A DNA stretch of 64,000 nucleotides from Blasia pusilla (Eukaryota > Marchantiophyta > Marchantiopsida > Blasiales). Positions within the stretch are counted from its first letter, which is position 1; every line of letters begins with the position of its first letter. The notes beneath the pieces were generated by a model, which saw nothing but the letters and a program-made list of their open reading frames with translations, had not been told where the DNA came from and ran no database searches. The stretch covers positions 55,118,001-55,182,000 of the forward strand of contig CM114272.1 in assembly GCA_050084515.1 (NCBI GenBank). The letters are read 5' to 3'. Shown in pieces: positions 47,127 through 59,640 of this stretch. Position numbers and translations under genes: made by a program.

Positions 47127-47440
47127 ATGTACAGTACAAGGCAAGGATGTGTAGAAAGCAAACCAGGCAATTGTAGCCTTAAGTTGCATGTTTTGTTGAC
47201 AGATACATCGGACCTAAAGCTAATTCGAAACAGGGGTGACCTTCTCATCCATTTCTACGAAGTAATAAGATCACCATTCTGTGACTCTGAAAATCTTCAG
47301 TGCGTTGGATAGTCATCCCTCCATCTATGATTTCCTCTAGTAAGAGAAGGTGAAAAACAACTTCGAGTATTGCAGCTTCTTGAAAAACATGTCGATGGAA
47401 AAGCAAACTACCAGCTTTAAGGTGAAGTAGGAACGTACTG
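47127..47440 (+). repeat. diverged long repeat, right copy
   Basis: Partner of 45716-46035: GGCAAGGATGTGTAGAAAGC, AAGTTGCAT, CAGATACATCGG, TGTGACTCTG, GCAGCTTCTTG and AAGCAAACTACCA in the same order. Confidence 0.6.
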
Positions 47441-48437
47441 TTTAATTGCGATTGACTCGAGTCCTGACAATCTTCAGCCGGACCTCCATATAGTTCTTCA
47501 TCTTCACCTGATCCAGTTCAAAAAACCAAAATGAATTTCAAGTTGCTTCCGACCAGGTGCCTGTGATATATGCGTGCACTGAATTGAACAGAAATTTACA
47601 CTCAGCAATTATAACCGTAGAACAGTCCTCAACAGCAACCTCGAAGTACGAAAATATATACAATGAATCAAGAGGCCCTGGGTGCTGAAGATAAGTGAGT
47701 TGCTTGATGCAGAAGCATAGTGGTAGGTAGTGGTTGAAGAGACTGAAACATCGGAAGTTTCCTGAATTGAGAAATCTCCCGACGGAAAGACCATGTAAAT
47801 CAGGTAACAACTGCGCGTCAATATCGAAAGCTGCATGTAGCTTAGGCCAAGTGCATTTCTTCCTGTCAAGCTAGGGTCGGCTGCACATCGAATCACACTA
47901 TATCGATGAAAGACCAGTAATGAGACCCTCAAAAGCAGAATCAATTTAGCTAGAATCAGTGATGAATAACGACAATTGCTCACATGATGAGGCACAAAGA
48001 TCTGCACGGGTGCAGCGTCAGCAAAGATCCCCATCTGCTCGCACCATGAAACTGGAGACATAAATTCGCAGGTTCACAAGTCAGTCCAGTGCCGGCAACA
48101 CTAGCTGTCTGCCACAAAAGATCTGTCAACTCGTTTAAGCAAGCCCGTCCATTGTATCATCCCCCGACCATGGGAAGCATGACCACCTTCTTCACACCCT
48201 AAATGTTACTTCAACCTCCAAGGTTTCTCTGGCATGAAAGATCGGAAAGCAACACACTGCGATTCCTTCGTAAATGTCACTCGTGCAATGCAAATCTTCT
48301 TCGTGTCCGACGCGTGCCCGCCACTCTTCATGGAAAAATGTCCACGGTTGAATTCAGCCTAGGGGTGACATCGACTAAGAATTCTCAAATTGATAGGTAC
48401 ATGGAAAATTAACACAAATATATCTATGCTGAAAAGG
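47441..48437. other. unassigned region with a 150-codon minus-strand open frame
   Basis: The longest frame is 47609-48061 (minus). I see no known domain; its Ser/Leu/Tyr-rich composition and lack of a partner make it weak. Nothing else recognised. Confidence 0.3.
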
Positions 48438-48645
48438 GTGTCAAAAAGGGTGCCTATAAGATTTGGTTGGGAAAAGTTGGGGGTGTATATATTTCGTGCA
48501 TATTCGCATGGGGCATATGTAGACAATTCACATGACGAAACATGCCGAATAAGACGCGTGTCAAAAAGGGTGCCTATAAGATGCGGTTGGGAAAAGAAGG
48601 GCATGTATATGAGGGGTGTATATATTTTGTGCGTATTCGCAGGGT
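48438..48645 (+). repeat. short tandem duplication
   Basis: GTGTCAAAAAGGGTGCCTATA begins at 48438 and again near 48559, each followed by GGTTGGGAAAAG, GGGGTGTATATATTT, GTGC.TATTCGCA. The second copy has a small extra piece (CATGTATATGA). Confidence 0.8.
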
Positions 48646-51494
48646 CGTCATGGGCATTAACTAGTTTATATTATTATGGGAGTGTGACTTCTTGATGTGA
48701 TAAGTGGAATTTTTTTTTCACATGGTAGGGCCAACAAGAAAAAAGTTTGAATTAGTGTGCAAAATCATTAATCCCATTCCTTCACGGGCTATACACTAAC
48801 AAAAGTTCTTCAAACACTTTTTTCTTTCCCGCCTATCGCACGCGCATTAGTAGTACTAGTATAAGCCCGAGCAAGGCATGGGTTTATATCACATCTCAAA
48901 ATTGATTCTCATAAAGTTTTTAAGTATCATTTTAAATGGATGTTGAGTGATTTTATTGTCACAAACGATCTCATTGGCTAAAAATGCACAAGTATGAGGA
49001 GAGAAGAGTTTGCAAAATGAAATTACACTTTCCAATAATAATATTAGTTATTATTTTTATTATTATCTCGTATTTTCCTATCATTTTCAAATTTCAAGTG
49101 AAAATATTTGGATAATTTAGAGTCTCTTTTGGGGGCGATGAAGTTAGGGATCAATTTTGGGGTCCATCCGATCAACTTAGGGTTGATTTTGGGTCAATAA
49201 TAATGCGTTGTTCAAATTACCCATCATCATCTCCTACATTGCACATGTATTCACTCATCTCAAGTTAATCCTGCATGCCCTAGCAAGCGAGGATATTACA
49301 ATTGAGGGTTTCCATGCTTGCCCTAGCAAGCAAGGATGTTATTTTCGAGGGGTTCTCCATAAAATACTTGTGTAATTAAACTCAGATGGTAATGTCATGA
49401 GTTTTAAAAAAATAGTGTCTTTTCCCCTAATGCAAAGACGAAAGTTGTAGGGATTAGGGTACCTTCACCAGATTAATTATGCTTAAAAAAATTTCAAAAT
49501 TTATTCTTATCCTTAAAAAAAAATTTATGTTTGTAATATGAAAAATATTTTATTTCTGTGCGAGTGTCACAAATGGGCATTTGAAGATCAAGAATGAATG
49601 AATAAAAAAATTTCCCTTGATGAGGAAGAAGGGAAGTGGATTTTCTTCTCCCCAATAATAAGGAGTTGTGGTGGAGGTTTTCCAAATGAAGAATGGAGAA
49701 ATGTGTCATGAGTGTTCATGACACATTTCGTTATACAACGTACATGACTATCACTAGTCAAACATACAAACACTAGACTAACTCAATTATTTACGGAATG
49801 CAATTATCCCACTCTCATGGTGAGAGGATTGGGATACTCACAAGGCAAGGACCACCTTAGCCTTACCGTCTCACCCTAAATTATTTATCCCTTGGCTTTA
49901 TACTTGAGTAGGAACCATTTTTTGTTCCTAAGGATGTCAACGTGCACGGATCATATGAAGTTATCAACCTAAATTCAAAAAGATATTTATCAATAATTCC
50001 ATCATATAGAAATTAAAATAAAATCCTATTTCAATAGTATGGGAAATTGGGATTCTAACTCCACTTACTTGTCACAATATCAAGCCAACATTACTTATTC
50101 ACATTCATACAACTTTCTCTCAAAATTTTGGAAACATATATTTGATGTTCTTTGCTCCCAAAACAAGTAGGAACTTATAGAACTATAGTTAAACATATTT
50201 GTGCAATGAAATTTGATCTTTAGAGAAAAATTGAACATATGTTAAAATCTTCTCAAGCAATCAAAAGGAGTTTTTTTAAGTAATTAAGCATAATTTCTTT
50301 TATGCATGCCCAAAAAAATAAGATAAGTCATTCAATATGTTGGTTAATCAAATACAAATCTTATGTTAAAAGTGTAATAGTATCAAATATATCTACAATA
50401 TATTCTATAAGCGGTTTTGTTTAGGGGTTCTCCAACTGCTACATATTCTGGTGGCCTCTGGGTGCTAAGTCGATTCACATTGTAGAGACTACAAAAAGCA
50501 AGTTATTCCCTTAAAGCTTCTCAACCGTAAGGTGTGAATGGAGATGAGAGCCAATTTAATAAAGACATTTTGATTCACTCTACTCTCACTATGTGTTAGT
50601 ATTTTTCTCCTCTCTTCATACTATTTTTTTTCTCTACTCTTATTATGGTATTAGTATTTTTCATCACTTTACTCGATCCACTCGATTTTTTTCTCTCTCC
50701 ATAGACTATTAGTATTTTTTCTTACTCTCTCCACTCTTGTTGGTATCTTGTGTATGATTTAACTTTCTTTTCCATCAAACCAAGTAAAAAAAACCCAAAA
50801 ACTAGACATCTAATGATACATGTCAAACGGAGGAACAACCTTTAAAAAACTGCATCCTGAGATTAGTAACTAGATTTATAACCCAAAAAGATATATACAT
50901 ATCTCCAAAGATGAGGCTAAAAAAAGGACAATCTAAACAAAAAGCTAGAATGAAAAGAGTCTTATTTGTCTACATAAAGGGTGATTTTTAAAGGAGTATA
51001 TATCAACATACCCTAAGGGATCAAAGATGTTTTCATTGCATCATAGAGAAACTTTTCTCTATCACGTCATGCACGTACATATTGCTATTCAATCTATATT
51101 GTTGTTCATATCCTCACAACAAACATTAATAATCTTTCCAATAAGCAGGAAGATTTGTACCAAAAAAAAAACTCAGACATGTATACCAAGATCATACAAA
51201 AATTTGAAGGAAAAAGATGTAGATAGAAAAATACACTATCAAAATAACACTTTATAATCAAGCTATATCCTCCCTCTGTCATTAGGGAATATAGACTCTA
51301 ACACTCTACCTCCTAGGCTTCTACCAAATCCTAAAAAAAATGTTGGAAAGGCTCAACATGAGAAAAATGCCTCTATAGTGTTTTTTGCCTCTATTGAATT
51401 AAATTTTTTTTTTACAATTTGTGAAAAAAGATCTAGTTTTTCTTGATTGCAACATAGGTTACATTACATTTTAGGTGTTATTGATTTAGTAACA
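48646..51494. other. gene-poor AT-rich region
   Basis: No gene recognised. A small duplication (CCCTAGCAAGC.AGGAT) occurs at about 49278 and 49321. Otherwise simple AT-rich sequence with short open frames that lack family resemblance. Confidence 0.35.
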
Positions 51495-51700
51495 CCTTCA
51501 TGCTCATCATTGATCAGAAGCCACTAAAGTGGTTTATGGAGTTTGACAAACTTATATAAACAAGATCAAAATGACAAGATTGCCTTGAACCATTGACATA
51601 ATATTGCTAGAAGTTTACTAGCACTTTCAATGCTTGGACTTGACTCACATCTAGAGGGCATGGAATACACAAGATAGCCTTTTCTTTCGTGTGCTAAACA
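51495..51700 (+). pseudogene. RNase H fragment of the methyltransferase-type Ty3 family
   Basis: A translation containing IIDQKPLKWFMEFDKLI aligns with IITDHQPLKWLMESDKLI at about 30981-31034 of the full element. It is followed by a decayed stretch ending in LEGMEYT. Only this part of RNase H remains. Confidence 0.6.
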
Positions 51701-51857
51701 CATATACATATATGGTGTGAATTAGGTACTTAATTAATATGATCCTAGAAGAACATGCATTTGACAAGATATAACTTAAGTTCATGTAATTAAAATCATT
51801 GAAATACATCCTCAAAGTCTCACTTTTGCTTCTAAATCATAGAATTAAAAATGACAG

Positions 51858-52115
51858 TGTCATCTATATTGCATCGCACACTCTAAACGTGCCAAAATCC
51901 CATCCATGACCCTCTCGAACATGTAGGAATCTTCTTCAATCCAAATGGTAAGAATCGTCATTGGAACAAAAATCTCTCCTAAGCCAATCAATCCCCTAAA
52001 ATCTTGGTCTTTTCCCTATCATCTATCCTGATAGGGATTTAATGATAACGAACGTAAAAATCTAACGCAGTGACAACCTTTGCATGCCCAATCGTGTCCA
52101 AGATCTCCACGGGAG
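51858..52115 (-). pseudogene. reverse transcriptase fragment, inverted
   Basis: Minus-strand translation shows FTPVEILDTIGHAKVV (compare PTPEEIFHAIGHAKVF at 30618), then PFGLKKIP and a closing IDDT where RT has its catalytic DD pair. It lies beside an RNase H fragment of opposite orientation, so the locus has been rearranged. Confidence 0.6.
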
Positions 52116-52291
52116 TAAACACATTAACCCAATCTAACTTTTTTTATCATTTAATAAGATCTCAATTTTCAGGAAGATGACTCGCTTCGCGGATATACTG
52201 GTTCTAGCAAAAGGAAAAAAAGACGAGGATTGACACAAACATATGGAGGTAAATTGTTTGAAGAGAAGAGAAACGCCTCTCATTGTTATAG

Positions 52292-54660
52292 ATGGGGGAC
52301 ATAGAAGAATCCCAAGTTAGAGTGTTGATTGATTGTGGTGTAAAAAAAAACTTCCTTTCAAGAACCATAGCTTTGAAGTTGGTCTTAGCTTTAGAGAGGG
52401 ATAAAAAAGAAGAGGTAGAATTGCGAAACGGGAAAATAGAAAAGATTGAGAAGCTACCTCGAAGGGTAGAAAAGGTTGAGGATAGGAAAGTATTATGAAG
52501 AGTTGGAGATGAAGGTCATTAGATTAGCACGTTATGATTTTATCTTGGGGATGCCTTGGATGGAACAATACAATCCATAAGTAGATTGGAGAAAAAATAT
52601 TGTGAAGACCCGAGAGTAGAAGCTTTATGGAGATAGATTCAGATCATGTCTTAAAACCCTATCCTTATATGTAATAGGAAAAACCATCTTAAAAAATCAA
52701 GATGTATGTTTCTTGGGTTTAATAAGAGATGTTGGTGGTTTGAAAAAAATATTCAGAGGTACCACACGAGTTAAGAGAAGTATTGGAAGAATATGAAGAT
52801 GTATTCTCAAACGATTTACCATTAGGGGGATGCCACCCAATCGGAGGGTAGATCATAAGATTGAGGTCCTTGTAGGAAACACACCACCATGTAAGGCTGC
52901 TTGCCGCTTAGCTCCGAGGGAATTAGAAGAATGCAACGACCAAGTGGAGGAGATGTTGTAGAAAGGTTTCATCCAACCAAACATCTCCCCATATGGAGCC
53001 TCTATTCTTTTTGTGAAAAAGAAGGATTGAATCATGCAACTGTGTATCGACTATCGAGTATTGAATCAACAAACAGTCAAAAAACAAATATTCATTATCA
53101 AGAATAGATGATTTGTTTGATTAACTAGAAGGAGCAAATTACTTCATCAAACTCGACCTTAGAAGCGGCTACAACCAAATTCGAACTACGGAAGAAGATA
53201 TGCCAAAACTACTTTTTTAACTTGGTATGGATACTTTGAATACTTAGTTATGCCATTTGGTCTTATTAATGCACTTGTAATTTTTATGGGCCTAATGAAT
53301 GATATCTTTCGTCCATATTTAGACAAGTTTATCATCGTATTCTTAGATGATATCTTGATCTTTAGTAAAACCATAGAGGAGCCTATAAATCATCTACGAG
53401 AAGTCCTTCAAATCCTAAAAGATAATCAGTTGTATGCTAAAGCTATAAAATGTGAGTTCGATAAGATAAAAGTTGATTATCTAAGGCATCGAGTATGCAC
53501 AAAAGGAAATTAAGTGATGAGTGAGAAGGTTGAAGCAATAAAAAAATTGAGTGCATATGAGGATCAAACTCAATTAAAGAGTTTTTTAGGGTTAACATAA
53601 TTCTATCGAAGATTTGTCAAAGGTTTTGTTCAAATTGCATAATCCTTGACAGCTTTACTAGGGAAAGGACAAAAATGGAATTGGGGTACATCACAAGAGA
53701 TTGCTTTTCAATTATTAAAGGATGTATTTATCAAAGCCCTTATTTTGAAGTGGTATGCTCCTAATCAACCCATTATGTTGGCCATAGATGCTTAAGGAGT
53801 ATTACAACAAGAATGGGAGGATGGATAACATCCTATTGCCTTCTTTTCTCATAAGTTGTTGCTAGCGGAGAAAAACTACCATACAACTGAGCGATAAGAA
53901 TTTGCTATTATATTGGAAACCAAGCATGCATTGGAAACATTACCTGGGTGATAAGGAGTTTGTGGTGGAGACTGATCATCAGCCCTTGGTCTACTTAGAG
54001 TCCCAAAAAGAGCTCTCCAAACGCCAAATTCAATGGGCAGAATGGTGACAAAAATTGACCATAAAAATTTTCTATGTAGAAGGAAATAAGCAGTTAGTGG
54101 ATACCCTGACTCGTATATCACAGATGAATAACATGTCTGACGTGCATATTCATTCTTGTTGGAGGAAACGTTGACCAAAGCTACAAAGGAGGATGAAAAA
54201 ATTTTAGTTGCTATTCAAGCCAAAAAAAGTACACAAGGCTCAAGGATTGGTTTTCTATAAAGGTAAAGTATGGATCCCACAAGATCCACAATTACGCACT
54301 CAATTATTTTCTGAAGGTTACTACAAAGTCATTGCGGGTCATATGAGAGCTGAGAAAACCTTAGAGGGATTACAACGAACATACTATTGGCCCAAAATGA
54401 GAGAAGATGTTGAGGTATATGTAAGGAGTTGTACGATTTGTCAACAAATCAAGGCTAGTAACACAAAACTAGTATGATTGCTATAGCCTATCTCAACACC
54501 TCAAAAACGTTGGGAAGAAGTCATTATGGATCTTTTTTGTGAGCTATCAACTACGATCACGGAATATGACTCTATTGTAGTCTTTATGGATAGACTAAGC
54601 AAGACGATATACCTTTGTCTAACCAAGAAGACCGTCACTACACCAAAGTTGGCTAGGATC
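52292..54660 (+). pseudogene. decayed Ty3/gypsy pol (protease to integrase)
   Basis: Pieces in Ty3 order on the plus strand. Protease-like VLIDCGVKKNFLS (52322; Cys in place of the Thr/Ser of D-T/S-G). RT start VDHKIEVLVGNTPP (52848), [20 protein letters not shown] (52970), CIDYRVLNQQTVKK (53044), MPFGLINA (53250), the catalytic FLDDIL (53340) and DNQLYAKAIKCEF (53426). RNase H around 53640-54120. Integrase zinc region with RTYYWPKMREDVEVYVRSC (54379) and TICQQIK; core start MDLFCELST (54526), VVFMDRLSKTIYL (54577). Frames change and stops are common. The sequence is AT-rich, unlike the methyltransferase-type elements. It breaks off near 54660, where the second methyltransferase-type copy begins. 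Confidence 0.8.
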
Positions 54661-54679
54661 TACACTAGGCAACGACTCG

Positions 54680-56492
54680 TATTCACATACGTTGCCTATT
54701 AGGGACTAGCAATGGCATGTTGGACGTGTGGTAGGCCCCATAGGCAGAGGGATATTTCAAAGCATGGGAGAGGGCCAAGAGCACCTCCGATTGCTCATGA
54801 GTCATCTAGGATGGCCCCACCATAATTACAATATGACCATTTTCATCGATATGGTCACACTAGGGATAGGACTTTTGATCTTTGTTGAGAGCTACGTCCA
54901 TAGGTAGGTTGAGGGCCTAGGAGCGAGAGGGTTGGTGGAGATCAAGGAGTTGACGATCGAGATGGTAGGGTTTCAACACCACTTAGAGGAGATGGAGGAC
55001 GTGCACCCGAAACAACACTCCTCACTCGCATCGATTAGTTGGAGGAGAGGATTATTGCCATGACGATGATGCAATCAATGACAAGTACAAAGCCAAGAGT
55101 AGCTCGTGTGGCTCCAGCAGGATTGCAAACGGAAAAAGTTTGTGTTCGCGGACTTATGTTCGTTCTATGGATGGACATATCCGTGCGGGCCCGGGTACCC
55201 ATGGCCCGCATCCAAGCCCGCTTGAAGCCCGCCGTGTAGGCCTGGGCTAACAGAGCCTGTACCCATTGCTTGGCGTGCCAGAGCCCGCGGTCAGCACACA
55301 ACCAGGTCTGCAAAGCTGGCTTGGCCCTCACAGGGCGCATGCGGGCTTTGGGTGGGCTTTGTGTGGGCCTAGTTGGGGACCAATTGCACGCTCTGGCAGG
55401 CCACGCAACGGATGCGGGCTCCGTCAACTCTTGTTTATGCGGCGGGCTTCAGGCAAGCTCCGAGCGAGCTTTGGTGCGGGCTCGGGTGTGCGTTAGGCAT
55501 GTCCGGACTTGTCCGTTTCCGTGCAACCTTGGGCTCTAACCTCCACGTTGTCTCAGAATACGGGGGGATGATACAAGTTTGAGGTTTATGTGTAGTGCAG
55601 ATCAGGTAGAGGTTACTGTGGTAGTGACTCCGGATGTTGGGAGAGTGATCAAGCCACCGAGAGATGGGATGGAGATCAACCCACATGAGGGGACCGATGG
55701 GCGGCACGCCAAGGTTCCACAGTCATTTACGTAATCAAAGGCACTTCACATACCATCAATGATGCCTTGACGACTAATAGTGCCCACAAGTGAGGCAGGT
55801 GTGTCAACGTCATGAGGAGTTGGAGAGATGACTCCTCTATTGGCTCGGGTTGAGCCAGTGTCGACCATGTTGTTGGAGGTGGTCACTAGGATGAGCCAGG
55901 CTCCCTTATTTTCTGCCATGGAGTTGGCGACAATGGGAGTTGGACCAGCAGAGGTATTCCATCTGGCTCTCACGTTGTGTGAGCGTGGAGGGAGAGGTGA
56001 TTGCCTCTCATTCGGAGGTTATTGAGGAGGTGGTGGACTTTCCCTTGGAGTATGTGCTCGGACATCCCCCACTTAGCCATGGCATGCTACGGTGGCCAAG
56101 TTGGTAGATATCCTAGCTAGGTCAATAATAGAGCAAGCCATGGAGATACCACGTGTGGTGTTGTTGGATAACCGAGCCCGAGTGTTTGGCTTGGTTAGTC
56201 CGACACGTATAGTGTATCATCCATAGCGCGTCCTATTTGATTTAGGAGTGTAGCCCTTGATATTAGGGAAGGTGGAGAGTTTTGCATTGAGGTTACGGAA
56301 AGGTGATATTGAGCCTTGTCCCTTTTAGATACAGACCCCTATTGGGGATGTGTCACCTACACAATACATGACTCGAAAAAAGTTGGTGGTTAGATTCCAG
56401 GCAGAGCATGAGTCGGATAGTGCGATGGTGCGCACTCGGGCGATTACAACATTGGTAGAGTCGTATGATGTGTTGGTAGGGAGAACCGTATT
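54680..56492 (+). mobile_element. second, 5'-truncated copy of the methyltransferase-type Ty3 family (left part)
   Basis: Aligns with 27130-28520 of the full copy. A zinc knuckle CWTCGRPHRQRD (54718) has lost its last Cys. The second knuckle-like RYGHT (about 54857) follows. The protease part holds VLLDNRARVFGLVSP-like sequence (56160-56205) and YDVLVGR (56464). The usual DSGA is degraded. Stops are frequent. Interrupted by a hAT-like element (55118-55531), and split at 56492 by the chromovirus. Confidence 0.75.
55118..55531 (+). mobile_element. non-autonomous hAT-like element, copy 6
   Basis: Starts CAGGATTGCAAACGG, ends CCGTGCAACCTTG. Flanking GGCTCCAG (55110-55117) and GGCTCTAA (55532-55539) match at 6 of 8. 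GC-rich interior with many GCGGGC, GCCCGC and GGGCCT pieces, like the copies at 16074 and 34425. Confidence 0.75.
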
Positions 56493-57495
56493 TGTCGCGA
56501 CCCTCATGACCAAACAAGTGCCAAGCGGAACATCGGAACATTAGCGGACTCACGCTAAGATGGTTTGCGCGTTGGAGTTGTCTCAAAGAGGAGACAAGAG
56601 ACGAGACGCGAGCGAGGATTCGCATTTCAGATGTTATGGTCGCGACTCAGAAACCTGGACCAAACGCGGAATGAGACTTGAAAGAAGTCGAGTCTAAGAA
56701 GTGGGTTGCCAAAGGAAAGATCCGGATTTGGAACGCCACTAGCGTTTGAGAGTTTCCAACTGTATTTATGGCCATAACTTTTACCGCCAAGATGCGTTTG
56801 TAACAAATAAGGGTACGTTGGAAAGCTTATGGAGAGCCAGTTCAAACGCACCAAAGATCGCTGCAAACTCATAAGCAGCGGCCAAGATACAACCCAAAAA
56901 CAACTGTAAGTGGAGTCGGGTTGAGGGCCACAATGAAGGGCCCGACCCTCTTTTCCCAAAGGGGAGGGGTTATTGGAGAACCCCAGAAGTACTAGTAAGG
57001 GGGAAGGTCTCCGAGAGTGCTTGGAACCCAAACCCCACTTTGGGCGCCGCGGGGCGGCTCAAGGGCATGGAACGGAACGCGAGTTTGGGCGTTGGGTTGG
57101 AAAACCTGCACCAAGTCCATTGAGGCGATTCTAGACATCCCTCTTGGATTTCACACCGCGACTCAATTACTTGGGTCTTGGTTTGGAACTCACCCGAGGA
57201 CCGTTGAACAGTTGGGATCGCTAGGCGCGCAAGTGCTATTTCAGATCCTTGGACTAACCAGGAAGTCTGTTCCAAGTCTTAAAGGACTTGCCATGTTTTG
57301 GAAGCTAGGAACTAAGGAAGGTTGAGCTTGATGAGACGCCGAGTTGAGGACTCGGTGGGTTGGAACGCCGGTTGGCCCAGACCCGACTAACGAGAGTGCG
57401 TGTTTGGGTGCAGATCGGCGATGAGTTCGTGACCTACTGAACGCACGCTTCCGCAACACTAAAGATTGACGTTCAAGGAGAGTAGGTGCGCGAGA
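56493..57495 (+). repeat. chromovirus 5' LTR
   Basis: Matches 62833-63830 with about a dozen small differences, most of them 1-base indels. Ends CGCGAGA where the partner ends CGCGACA. Confidence 0.93.
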
Positions 57496-57497
57496 AG

Positions 57498-57509
57498 TGG
57501 TATCAGAGC
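57498..57509 (+). promoter_or_regulatory. chromovirus primer binding site
   Basis: TGGTATCAGAGC, two bases after the LTR, is the standard plant site complementary to the 3' end of initiator tRNA-Met. Confidence 0.92.
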
Positions 57510-57710
57510 TAATCCTTGGTGAGCGAGAACTTGGGGTCGTAGGATCAGCCGGACGCTTGGGAAATTTCAAGGTAGCGGCTAGACTCGGACGCTCGAGGAG
57601 GGACGCAAGAAACGAGGAGGAGATTTGAGTGAGTTGGCTTGGAAATGGCGATCGAGGGAGAACAACCCAAGAAGCGCCGAATCAAGTGACGTGAACCAAG
57701 AGAGGAACCA

Positions 57711-59131
57711 ATGCCGGACCGTGAAGCTATGGAGGAGACGGAGACTCCCGAAGAGCTGAATGCCAGTCGTGAGGACCTTCCAGAGGCGAATCCTTCCGCG
57801 GGGCTAGTGGGCCCAAACTCAGGGGAAAGGACGGAGTCGAGCCAGACGTTGGACTTGTTGAAGGTGTTGTGGAGCAGATGTCCCAGCAAAGCAAGCGGAT
57901 TGCAGAGTTAGAGGCCACTCGAAACCCGGGTGCGGGCAAAAAACTCTGCAAGACAAACCTGCCCACGCCATTCACGGAGTGGGCGCCTGAAAGTGAAGGA
58001 TTTCCTTACGGAGGCGAATCAGATGCCGAGGCGCAGAGGGCTGCTGAGGAGGACAAGGTGACGGTAGCCGTTACTTTCCTGAAGGATCATGCTCTACAAT
58101 GGTGGACAGCTCAACGAGAGGAATATCTGGGCGGCGAGTCACCTCTGAGTTGGAAGGAGTTCAAGGAGTTGATTGGGGATCGGTTCACTCCGGAGTACCA
58201 AGGGTTGCGCGACACGGTGGAATGCGTCCGGATGCGGCAGAGTGGTTCCTTAAGCGCGTATGTGAGGGAGTTTAGTGCGAAACTGACTTCTAGTCCAAAG
58301 ATGGATGAGCATGCGAAGAAGGCTATCTTCATTAGCGGACTCAAGCCGAGCGCTGAAAAGGCCCTTTACCAAATGCCGACGTTGCCAGAGACCTGTGCGG
58401 ATCTTCTGAAGCTAGCGGAGCGGATTGGGGACGATGAGGTCCAAACCCATAAACCCTTCGAGCCAAAAGGTTTTTCGAAGAAGTCGAAAAATAAGGAGAC
58501 GTTCAAAAGAGGCTGGAGTGGGGGTCAGCACGAACCAGGAGAGTCGTCTGCCCCGGCAGAAAAACGAGTGGAACTTCATGCGAAACCGAGAGGAGGACAA
58601 CACTCAAAGTCAGGGAACGGCAAGGTCGTATGCTACAACTGTGGCGAACCGGGGCACCTCGCGAAAGGGTGTTCGAAACTGAAGGTTAGTAATGGGAGTA
58701 TGATTGCGTTTGCTGCTAAGCATCTGTTGGCGGGTGATCTTGAGACGTCCCTTCAAGTCACCAAGAGGACGCACAATTTGGTGTACCTAAGATCCAAGAT
58801 TGTTGATCGCGATGTGTTGTTGCTCGTGGATACAGGTGCTTCGCATTCCTTCCTAAGCCCGAGAATCGTGAAGGAACTGGGGCTGTCTACCTCTAAGGCG
58901 GACGAGCCCATTCGAGTGGGATTTGCAGGAGGCAAGTCTCATTGGACTTCTGATTTGGTCTTGGGTTTGACAATAGGATGCGGGGTATTTGAGTTGAAGG
59001 AGAATTTCACTGTGTGCGAAATGGATGGCATTGACGGAGTCTTGGGGAATACATTCCTAGATGCGTATGAGGTGGAGTTAAGACGTAGACCCTTGAGGTT
59101 GAGCGTCTTGCTAAAAGGCAAACGGTTATAG
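57711..59131 (+). CDS. chromovirus gag and aspartic protease
   Basis: The long frame 57869-59131 (420 codons) holds a capsid region (VAVTFLKDHALQWW, WKEFKELIGDRFTP, VRMRQSGSLSAYVREF, LKPSAEKALYQM), a basic linker, a zinc knuckle CYNCGEPGHLAKGC (58631-58672, residues 255-268) and a retropepsin LLVDTGASHSF with the catalytic Asp at 58829 (residue 321). The likely N-terminus is an acidic segment starting at ATG 57711 (MPDREAMEETETPEEL), one frame away, joined by an indel near 57860. Between about 57935 and 58040 some residues normal before the WW motif appear missing. Gag packages the RNA and the protease matures it. The ORF stops at 59129-59131, before RT. Confidence 0.8.
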
Positions 59132-59640
59132 GTGCGATTGGTCCATGAAGTTCCAGCGAAAAAGGAGTTAGTGAACTCGATCACAAGGAGGAGCATGACT
59201 GAGTTGGAGGATGGATTTCTCTGCTTGATGAGACAAGTGGAGGAGGCTACAAGCGATATACGAGAGATCGGACACCTTTGCTTCAGGAATCCCAGAACCA
59301 CTCCAGGAAGTGGTCAAGGAGTTAAAGGATGTCTTGACAAATGAGCTTCCGACTGAATTGCCGCCGCATAGAGCCGTTGATCATAAGATAGAGACCATAC
59401 CCGGTTCCCAACCGCCTTCAAAAGCACCATATAGGTTGAATCAGGAGGAACTTCTTGAGTTGAAAAGCAGTTAAGTGAGCTCTTGGAAAAGGGTTACATA
59501 AGGACTAGCAAGTCACCTTATGGAGCACCTATTCTCTTTGTAAAGAAGAAGGATGGAAAGATGGGGTCATGTGTGTTGATTCGTGCATCGAACAAAGTGA
59601 CGGTTGAACAATTATCCTCTTCCGAGGATAGACGATCTCT
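59132..59640 (+). pseudogene. chromovirus linker and RT N-terminus, frame broken
   Basis: Translations in changing frames give RAVDHKIETIPGS (about 59372), [28 protein letters not shown] (about 59487) and [10 protein letters not shown], the usual start of Ty3 RT. At least two frame changes separate these from the protease upstream and the RT frame downstream. Confidence 0.75.

Noticed and set aside
47609-48061. 150-codon minus-strand open frame
   Set aside because: No recognisable domain, no partner and no codon signature I can defend; open frames of this length arise by chance in a 64-kb window.
55035-55539. Several overlapping Ala/Gly/Arg-rich open frames
   Set aside because: They lie in the GC-rich interior of a hAT-like element and have no conserved motifs.
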